From NCBI GenBank assembly GCA_002455335.1, contig DKKP01000356.1, positions 1 to 10,789 on the forward strand: a stretch of 10,789 bases of DNA, written 5' to 3'. This document shows positions 6,307 through 10,789 of the stretch, piece by piece. Under the pieces are notes generated by a model. The model searched no databases. It worked only from the letters and a program-made list of their open reading frames with translations, and was not told where the DNA came from. Source of the DNA: Anaerolineales bacterium UBA6663 (GTDB lineage: Bacteria; Chloroflexota; Anaerolineae; Anaerolineales; UBA6663). Made by a program: the position numbers and the translations under genes. How positions within the stretch are numbered: the stretch's first letter is position 1; the number at the start of each line of letters is the position of its first letter.

Positions 6307-6810
6307 TCATCCAGGCGCGGACCGGCGTTGTGCGGTCAGACGCATAATATCGCGGCGAACCAGCCAGAGCGGGATGATCCCGAACACGCCGAACGAACAA
6401 TCGATGATCTGCCAGAAGAATGGGATTCCGCGCAGCGGGCCAAAGACCAAGGCGAGCGGCAGGATCAATCCGCATGCGATCATGCCGAACTCGACCACCC
6501 ACACATTGCGAACCGGGTCACGCAATGGCCCCCAGAACGCGATCGCAATAACGATGTGCGCGAAGGCCAGCCAATCGGTGCCGTAGAACAGAAACGGGTA
6601 ACGGGCCTGTGTGTCGGTCAGCCCCGCGTGCACTGTGACGATCCAGCGCGCCAGTTCTGGCCAGGCCGTGCCAGCCGTCGACCCGGAGCCGAACCACGCC
6701 TGGAGGATAGTGACCTCCCACACCAGCGGGAAAGCCGTGACGCCGCTGACCAGCAGCGCCAGGATGAAGAAACTCAACCAAAGTCGGATGCGGATCGTCA
6801 GTTGATTCAC
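6307..6810 (-). CDS. Hypothetical four-helix membrane protein
   Basis: This 167-residue integral membrane protein has four hydrophobic segments at about residues 10-29, 78-96, 104-124 and 129-151. The loop of about 48 residues between the first two is rich in Trp, Gly and aromatic residues (LQAWFGSGSTAG, YPFLFYGTDW). The C-terminus is short, basic (LVRRDIMRLTAQRR) and probably cytoplasmic. I do not recognise a family. The start is a GTG at 6810, well supported by a G-rich Shine-Dalgarno (GAGGGGGGG on the minus strand) four bases upstream. It begins 24 bases after the stop of the upstream minus-strand membrane protein gene, so the two are very likely cotranscribed. A structural or sensory role in the membrane is possible; nothing in the sequence points to catalysis. 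Confidence 0.75.
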   Translation of the reverse strand: MNQLTIRIRLWLSFFILALLVSGVTAFPLVWEVTILQAWFGSGSTAGTAWPELARWIVTVHAGLTDTQARYPFLFYGTDWLAFAHIVIAIAFWGPLRDPVRNVWVVEFGMIACGLILPLALVFGPLRGIPFFWQIIDCSFGVFGIIPLWLVRRDIMRLTAQRRSAPG

Positions 6811-6823
6811 GTACCCCCCCCTC
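6811..6823 (-). promoter_or_regulatory. Ribosome binding site for the GTG start at 6810
   Basis: Reading the minus strand, GAGGGGGGG is followed by TAC and then GTG. The strong purine run decides in favour of this GTG start and indicates coupled translation with the upstream gene. Confidence 0.6.
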
Positions 6824-6834
6824 GCCCGAGAACC

Positions 6835-7686
6835 TCACACCAGCGCCGGTGCCGCTGGCTCAGCGGGCGTCGGCCGCGGCTTGGCGCCGTTGAGCGCCAG
6901 AAGCGCCGCGAGCGCGATGCCGAACAGCACGGCCCCCACAAGCGTCGGGAGGATGAGCGAATCGTTTACCCCGACCACGTGTTGAACCGCGCGGATCACG
7001 TCCACGTAGAAGTTGTCGCGTGAGGGCTGGACCCATTCGGCCGGCCGACCCGCCTCGCCGATGAAGGGGCTCAAGCGCCAGGCCATCTGCGAGCCCACAA
7101 AGCCGTAGAGCAACGTCCAGGCCCGCAAGATCCAATTCGCCAGCCGCTTCACGGCCCCCGTGCGGGTCTCATCGACAAGGGCCATTCCGCCCCATAGGAA
7201 GTAGAGGCCGATGTAGCCGCTGATCGCGACAAAGGCAACGGCCAGGAGTTGAAAGAACGCCTGATCGCTCGACGTCAACACGAAGAACAGCGTGACCGGC
7301 GCCAGCCCGAGCAACAAGAACGACGTCACGCCAATCCCCCCCAGGACGACCGTCACAGCCTGCCAGAATCCGAGCCGCGTCCCCAGGACCGCGAGCGAGA
7401 AGAAGTACAGGGCCGGCAAGCAAAACAGCATCGTTGTCAGGAACAGGATCGGCATCTTGAGCCCCGAGTACAGGGCCTGCAATGGGCTGTGTGCCCAGCC
7501 CGTGACAAAGCCGTAAACAAACAAAAAGCAAAAAGACGAGAACGCCAATCGGATGGCCTTGCCGGGCACACCCACATCGGCCTGCACGGCATCGTAGAAC
7601 GCCTGCGGATCACGCAACAGGCGTGGCACGCTCAACAAAGCATCCAAGGGCCCGGGCAGGGCGTGAGGTGTTTGGGGTTGAGGCAT
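6835..7686 (-). CDS. Multipass membrane protein of unknown function (Yip1-like layout)
   Basis: This 283-residue protein has a soluble N-terminus of about 44 residues (PLDALLSVPRLLRDP) and then five or six membrane segments, near 45-64, 77-100, 108-136, 143-168, perhaps 185-203, and 247-266. The motif GSQMAWRLSPFIG (198-210), followed by SRDNFYVDVIRAV (222-234), looks conserved and may form an external loop before the last helix. The tail is Pro/Ala-rich. The layout recalls Yip1-type or uncharacterised integral membrane proteins, but I cannot name a family with confidence. The ATG at 7686 has no Shine-Dalgarno; a TGCTAAAAC element ends six bases upstream, suggesting a leaderless mRNA. The gene leads a two-gene operon with the 167-residue membrane protein and lies 109 bases downstream of the LCP gene on the same strand. 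Confidence 0.75.
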   Translation of the reverse strand: MPQPQTPHALPGPLDALLSVPRLLRDPQAFYDAVQADVGVPGKAIRLAFSSFCFLFVYGFVTGWAHSPLQALYSGLKMPILFLTTMLFCLPALYFFSLAVLGTRLGFWQAVTVVLGGIGVTSFLLLGLAPVTLFFVLTSSDQAFFQLLAVAFVAISGYIGLYFLWGGMALVDETRTGAVKRLANWILRAWTLLYGFVGSQMAWRLSPFIGEAGRPAEWVQPSRDNFYVDVIRAVQHVVGVNDSLILPTLVGAVLFGIALAALLALNGAKPRPTPAEPAAPALV

Positions 7687-7692
7687 GCGCTC

Positions 7693-7701
7693 GTTTTAGC
7701 A
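7693..7701 (-). promoter_or_regulatory. Putative extended -10 of membrane gene pair, leaderless
   Basis: The minus strand reads TGCTAAAAC, an extended -10 (TGn plus TAAAAC), with six bases between it and the ATG at 7686. A partial -35, TTGTGT, lies 18 bases further upstream. The hexamer lacks the usual final T, so this is the weakest of the leaderless candidates. It closely resembles TGCTAGAAT before xpt. Confidence 0.4.
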
Positions 7702-7795
7702 CCAGGCCTCGAGCTGACACAAGCACACAGGTGCCCGATCGACGCCCATCGAGGCGCCGCGGATTGAGTCGCATACGACCCGATCGGCCCTCCTG

Positions 7796-9274
7796 TCAGG
7801 GCGTTTCCGTGACAGTTCCGGGTAGGGCCCAATCCTGGCCCACGACCACCTGAATATCGATCGTGGCATCCGGCGGGTTGCTGGCGCTGATGACGGTCGC
7901 CACATTGAACGTGGCCTGCAACCAGCGCAGCGTGTCGGGATGTGCATTGCCGCTGTAGTCGATGATCACAGACGACTGGTAGTCGCCGCGATCGGCATTG
8001 CCCGGCGTGAGCATCGTCAGGCCCTGGGCGGCAAGCCAGGTCGAGGTCTCGCCCGCCAGACCCTGGCGGCCCGAGCCGTTGAGCACCTGCACACCCGCCC
8101 GCTCGGCCTGCAGCGCAGCGAGATCGATCGATTGATTGGCCGGCGCGATCGCGGCCGGGATCGCAAAGAGCTCGTCACGCAGCTTACGGATCTCGTCGCG
8201 GATGGGCATCAGCACCTGTCGGCCCTCGGCCGTGGTCTCTTCGGTGACGTAGCGATAGTCGATCACGCCCGACATGATGTTCTCGCGTGGGATCTCCTGG
8301 GCCAGCAGGGCCAACGCGATCATCTGCTCGATTGTCAAGTTAGTCTGGATGCTCTCCTGGAGGGTGTTATAGATCCCGGGCGCTTGAGCCAACAGCGTCG
8401 GCAGATTGCCGACGCTCAACACCTTGTCACGCACAGCAAGCACGACCTGCTGCTGGCGCTCGGCGCGATTGATATCCGAGTCGTCGTGACGAGTGCGGGC
8501 GTAGCGCAGCGCATCGTGCCCGTTGAGCGTGTGCTCGCCGGCGGTCAGATAAAAGGGCTCGTAACCGTAAGCGCCGTCGGGGTACTCCGGGTCGCTGATG
8601 TCGGAGGGGTTGTCGATCTCGATCCCGCCGATCGCGTCGACGATCGTCTCGAAGGCTGTGAAATCCAGACGGACGAAGTAATCGACGCTGACGCCGAGGT
8701 TGTTGCGGATGGTCTTCATCGCGAACTCAGGCCCGCCACCCGGCAACTCGTAAGCGTCGCCAATGAAGTTCGCCGTGTTGATCGTGTTGGGGTCAAAGCC
8801 ATCGGGCATCTCGACCCACAGATCGCGCGGGATCGACAGCATCGAGGCTGTATTGGCCACCGGGTCGATCGAGATCAGCATGATCGAATCGGTGCGGTAG
8901 GCGCGATCGGTCTCGCCCTGGCGTCGGTCGATACCCAGAAGCAAGACGGTCACCCGCGACTTACCCTGCCACTTTTGCGGCAGAATGCCGCCGACGACGC
9001 CTGTCTCGCCGCCGGTGTTCGAGGCGCCGGGTGTCGAACTGCTGGCCGGCCCCTGTGGGGCGAAGCCGTTTGGATTCCCGATTTGGAAGCTCGCGACAAG
9101 GTCTCGCACACTGGTGAACACCAGATAGCCGGCCAGCACTGTCGCCACGGCAAACAGGGCGATCATGCCGCCAAGCAGCCAGCCCGGGAGCCGGGGAGCG
9201 TTGGCGCGTCGCGCGCGCAGGCGCTGCACTCGGGCGTAATCTTGAGGAGGTGTGGGTGGTAGTGAACCACTCAT
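7796..9274 (-). CDS. LytR-CpsA-Psr (LCP) family protein with LytR_C domain
   Basis: This 492-residue membrane-anchored protein belongs to the family that transfers polyprenyl-phosphate-linked glycopolymers onto cell-wall peptidoglycan. A basic cytoplasmic N-terminus (RVQRLRARRANAPRLP) precedes one membrane helix (31-53) and a Ser/Gly/Pro linker (65-100). The LCP domain follows (about 105-290), with LLGIDRR (112-118), YRTDSIMLISIDP (126-138), SIPRDLWV (147-154) and YARTRHDDSDINRAERQQ (258-275), the last carrying the arginines and acidic residues that bind the pyrophosphate and metal. A C-terminal LytR_C domain (about 392-480) starts at AGVQVLNGSGRQGLAGE. The domain order is normal and no key motif is missing. 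The ATG at 9274 has a weak AGGT site 8-9 bases upstream. A TATAAT box far upstream predicts a leader of about 150 bases. The acceptor and the polymer are unknown. Confidence 0.93.
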   Translation of the reverse strand: MSGSLPPTPPQDYARVQRLRARRANAPRLPGWLLGGMIALFAVATVLAGYLVFTSVRDLVASFQIGNPNGFAPQGPASSSTPGASNTGGETGVVGGILPQKWQGKSRVTVLLLGIDRRQGETDRAYRTDSIMLISIDPVANTASMLSIPRDLWVEMPDGFDPNTINTANFIGDAYELPGGGPEFAMKTIRNNLGVSVDYFVRLDFTAFETIVDAIGGIEIDNPSDISDPEYPDGAYGYEPFYLTAGEHTLNGHDALRYARTRHDDSDINRAERQQQVVLAVRDKVLSVGNLPTLLAQAPGIYNTLQESIQTNLTIEQMIALALLAQEIPRENIMSGVIDYRYVTEETTAEGRQVLMPIRDEIRKLRDELFAIPAAIAPANQSIDLAALQAERAGVQVLNGSGRQGLAGETSTWLAAQGLTMLTPGNADRGDYQSSVIIDYSGNAHPDTLRWLQATFNVATVISASNPPDATIDIQVVVGQDWALPGTVTETP

Positions 9275-9407
9275 GTCGTTTACCTGCGCAGGGCAATTGC
9301 CGATTGGGGCGAATCAGTCGGGGTCTTCCGGGCCGGGGCGGCGCCACGGCAACGGAACCGCCTCGACCGGCGCGACATCCCGGCGGCAATCACTGTGAAA
9401 AGCCAAT

Positions 9408-9423
9408 GCCGGGCAGACCCGGC
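9408..9423 (-). other. Hairpin at predicted 5' end of LCP mRNA
   Basis: A perfect 6-bp stem (GCCGGG/CCCGGC) encloses a four-base loop. If the TATAAT at 9430-9435 is used, transcription starts at about 9423, so this hairpin would be the first structure in the transcript and could protect its 5' end. On the plus strand the same hairpin is followed by TCTTT, but no gene there needs a terminator. Confidence 0.4.
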
Positions 9424-9429
9424 TCTTTC

Positions 9430-9435
9430 ATTATA
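9430..9435 (-). promoter_or_regulatory. Putative -10 box of LCP gene promoter
   Basis: The minus strand reads TATAAT, a perfect consensus and a rare AT-rich word in this GC-rich DNA. It lies in the 255-base region between the divergent LCP and xpt starts. No good -35 lies 16-18 bases upstream; TTAAGA is at 20 bases. Confidence 0.5.
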
Positions 9436-9513
9436 GAGCAGTTTGTGTGCCGCCATCTTAACCACACCTCAGAGTGTGCGCGTGAGCAGCGGGCACAGGG
9501 AACGCCAAACACT

Positions 9514-9521
9514 GCTAGAAT
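9514..9521 (+). promoter_or_regulatory. Putative extended -10 of xpt, leaderless
   Basis: CTGCTAGAAT contains TGn directly before TAGAAT (9516-9521), an extended -10. The ATG of xpt begins nine bases after its last T, so the predicted transcription start falls at or just before the start codon. No Shine-Dalgarno and no clear -35 are visible. Confidence 0.5.
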
Positions 9522-9529
9522 CGCGAACC

Positions 9530-10102
9530 ATGCAAGCCCTTATCCAACGGATCAAACGCGACGGCCGCAACCTTGGCAACGGCATCCTCAAGGTCGACGG
9601 CTTCATCAATCATCAGGTGGATGCCGCCCTCATGGATGCCTGCGGCTCTGAGCTGGCGCGTCGATTCGCGCACCTCGGCTCGACCAAGATCCTCACCGCC
9701 GAGATCTCGGGGATCGCCCCGGCGTTGATGACCGCCAAATACCTTGACCTGCCGGTCGTCTACGCGCGCAAGGCCAAACCCGTGACCATGCCCAACGAGG
9801 TCTTTTTGACGTTGACGCCCTCGCACACCAAGGGCCGCACTGTCGAACTCATCGTCTCGCCCGAGGTGCTCGGCAGCCACGAGAAAGTGCTGATCATCGA
9901 TGACTTCCTCGCCACAGGGCAGACGATCATGGGCCTCGTCCGACTGACCCAGGTGGCCGGCTCGACGATCACGGGCATCGGAGCCCTGGTCGAGAAGACG
10001 TTCGAGGGCGGGCGCACGCTGCTGCAAACGCTGAATGTGCCGATCGAATCGCTGGCGATCATCAGCAATATGGATTCAGGCCAGATCGTCTTTGCTGAAT
10101 AA
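9530..10102 (+). CDS. xpt: Xanthine phosphoribosyltransferase
   Basis: This 190-residue cytoplasmic salvage enzyme converts xanthine and PRPP to XMP and pyrophosphate. The length matches characterised Xpt proteins. The N-terminus MQALIQRIKRDG, then ILKVDGFINHQVD (19-31), is diagnostic of the Xpt group among type I phosphoribosyltransferases. The PRPP-binding motif is VLIIDDFLATGQT (120-132). The segment VVYARKAKPVTMP (76-88) carries the conserved basic residues of the active site. The frame is open further upstream, but homology begins at the ATG at 9530, so that start is preferred. No purine riboswitch is visible upstream, unlike xpt in Firmicutes. guaA follows 83 bases later and uses the product XMP, so the pair forms a route from xanthine to GMP. 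Confidence 0.95.
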   Translation: MQALIQRIKRDGRNLGNGILKVDGFINHQVDAALMDACGSELARRFAHLGSTKILTAEISGIAPALMTAKYLDLPVVYARKAKPVTMPNEVFLTLTPSHTKGRTVELIVSPEVLGSHEKVLIIDDFLATGQTIMGLVRLTQVAGSTITGIGALVEKTFEGGRTLLQTLNVPIESLAIISNMDSGQIVFAE

Positions 10103-10104
10103 CC

Positions 10105-10125
10105 AACCGATCGTCGGTTTCTTTT
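10105..10125 (+). terminator. Short intrinsic terminator after xpt
   Basis: A 6-bp stem (AACCGA/TCGGTT) with a TCG loop is followed by TTTCTTTT, giving a weak but classical intrinsic terminator two bases after the xpt stop codon. The stem is short, so leaky termination is likely. Confidence 0.5.
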
Positions 10126-10126
10126 G

Positions 10127-10173
10127 GGCGAAAAAGCACGGCCTGCGCGACGCGCGGGCCGTGCTTTTTCGCC
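10127..10173 (+). terminator. Strong 17-bp stem terminator before guaA
   Basis: Arms 10127-10143 and 10157-10173 are perfect reverse complements (17 bp). The 13-base loop contains a smaller GCGC/GCGC pairing. The stem carries AAAAA in the left arm and TTTTT in the right arm, so the upper GC-rich part followed by TTTTT can act as an intrinsic terminator. It ends at the base before the guaA -10 element. Confidence 0.75.
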
Positions 10174-10179
10174 TATCAT
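10174..10179 (+). promoter_or_regulatory. Putative -10 box of guaA, leaderless
   Basis: TATCAT starts on the base after the terminator stem and lies six bases before the ATG at 10186. There is no Shine-Dalgarno. The expected -35 region falls inside the terminator and shows no consensus, so the call rests on the -10 and on the pattern shared with other genes here. Confidence 0.4.
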
Positions 10180-10185
10180 TGGCGC

Positions 10186-10789
10186 ATGCACACTATCGCC
10201 ATCCTTGATTTTGGGTCGCAGTACACGCAACTGATCGCGCGCCGAATCCGCGAGCTCAACGTCTATTCAGAGATCTTCCCGTGGGATGCACCGGTCGAAA
10301 AGGTCATGGCCGCTCAACCGGCGGCTTTCATCCTTTCGGGCGGGCCTAATTCGGTCTACGACGCCGACGCGCCGCAACTTCCGGGGTATGTCCTTTCTTC
10401 AGGTCAGCCGATCCTGGGCATCTGCTATGGGCTGCAAACCCTGGCACGGGCCCTTGGCGGGCACGTTCAGCCTTCGTCGGAGCGCGAATACGGCAGGGCG
10501 GCCCTGGTCCCGACTGGGGCCAAGAGCCATCTCCTCCCGGGGGCCGAACCCTTTCAGGTTTGGATGAGCCATGGCGATCGCGTCGATCGCATCCCGACGG
10601 GTTTCATTGTCACGGCCACCTCCGACAATTGCCCGATCGCCGCGATCGAGGACCCGGCGCGCAAGATCTTCGCAATCCAGTTTCATCCCGAGGTCAACCA
10701 CACCGAGCATGGCCGAACGATCCTGGCCAACTTCATCCGTGAGGCCGGCCTGAACTCCGATTGGACCCCCGGGAGCATGGTCGAGGCTG
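10186..10789 (+). CDS. guaA: GMP synthase (glutamine-hydrolysing), N-terminal part
   Basis: This enzyme makes GMP from XMP, ATP and glutamine. The window holds the first 201 residues, almost exactly the class I glutamine amidotransferase domain; the ATP-pyrophosphatase and dimerisation domains lie beyond the right edge. The start MHTIAILDFGSQYTQLIARR is typical of GuaA. The catalytic triad is complete: Cys80 in GICYGLQ, and His167 and Glu169 in QFHPEVNHTEHG. The oxyanion-region motif ILSGGPNSVYD (49-59) and WMSHGD (126-131) are also conserved. After residue 190 the sequence begins the linker to the synthetase domain. The ATG at 10186 is the homologous start. The gene follows xpt, which supplies its substrate, but two hairpins separate them, so it probably has its own promoter. 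Confidence 0.97.
   Translation, partial: MHTIAILDFGSQYTQLIARRIRELNVYSEIFPWDAPVEKVMAAQPAAFILSGGPNSVYDADAPQLPGYVLSSGQPILGICYGLQTLARALGGHVQPSSEREYGRAALVPTGAKSHLLPGAEPFQVWMSHGDRVDRIPTGFIVTATSDNCPIAAIEDPARKIFAIQFHPEVNHTEHGRTILANFIREAGLNSDWTPGSMVEA

Noticed and set aside
7940..9262. A 440-codon plus-strand open frame
   Set aside because: It is exactly antisense to the LCP gene, whose motifs are complete. The plus-strand translation has no recognisable feature.
9408..9428. Plus-strand terminator GCCGGG...CCCGGC + TCTTT
   Set aside because: No plus-strand gene ends upstream; the neighbouring gene is on the minus strand, so a role at the 5' end of the LCP transcript is more likely.
9275..9529. Purine riboswitch upstream of xpt, as in Firmicutes
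   Set aside because: The predicted transcript starts at the ATG, and I see neither the conserved junction sequences of the purine aptamer nor an anti-terminator/terminator pair upstream.
1..10789. Mobile element, CRISPR array, toxin-antitoxin or defence system
   Set aside because: No transposase, integrase, direct-repeat array, small paired genes or nuclease motifs were found, and codon and base use looks uniform across the window.

Overview
The window is GC-rich, gene-dense bacterial DNA. Codons mostly end in G or C, genes sit close together, and no transposase, integrase, tRNA, rRNA or CRISPR array is visible. Several features would fit a Chloroflexota-type organism, for example an Anaerolineae relative: -10 boxes placed directly before start codons, an LCP protein with a LytR_C tail, and many multipass membrane proteins of unknown function. 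No marker gene settles the lineage, so this assignment is only a tentative inference.

Layout. (1) 1-2796, + strand: an ABC-2 export operon made of the 3' end of an ATPase gene, two different permease genes and a DinB/YfiT-like gene. (2) 2880-3503, +: an unrecognised protein with one C-terminal membrane segment, probably leaderless. (3) 3624-4664, +: a membrane fatty acid desaturase, followed by a very long hairpin at 4680-4730. (4) 4748-5359, -: a Cys-rich DUF3109/YkgJ-like protein, divergent by only 11 bp from (5) 5371-6126, +: a HAD-family hydrolase that lacks the second motif-I aspartate. (6) 6307-7686, -: two multipass membrane proteins arranged as an operon. (7) 7796-9274, -: an LCP-family protein with a LytR_C domain. 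(8) 9530-10789, +: xpt and the 5' part of guaA.

How the genes work together. The ATPase and the two permeases should form one export complex with a heterodimeric membrane part. Xpt (xanthine + PRPP to XMP) and GuaA (XMP to GMP) are consecutive steps of guanine nucleotide salvage. The desaturase, the exporter and the LCP protein all act at the cell envelope, but the sequence does not link them to each other.

The most interesting signal is regulatory. Four genes (2880, 7686, 9530 and 10186) have a TANNNT-like -10 hexamer ending 6-8 bases before an ATG and no Shine-Dalgarno sequence. The desaturase, DinB, HAD and GTG-started membrane genes instead have recognisable Shine-Dalgarno sequences. This suggests that leaderless and SD-led translation are both used here. 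I found no convincing new defence or mobile system.
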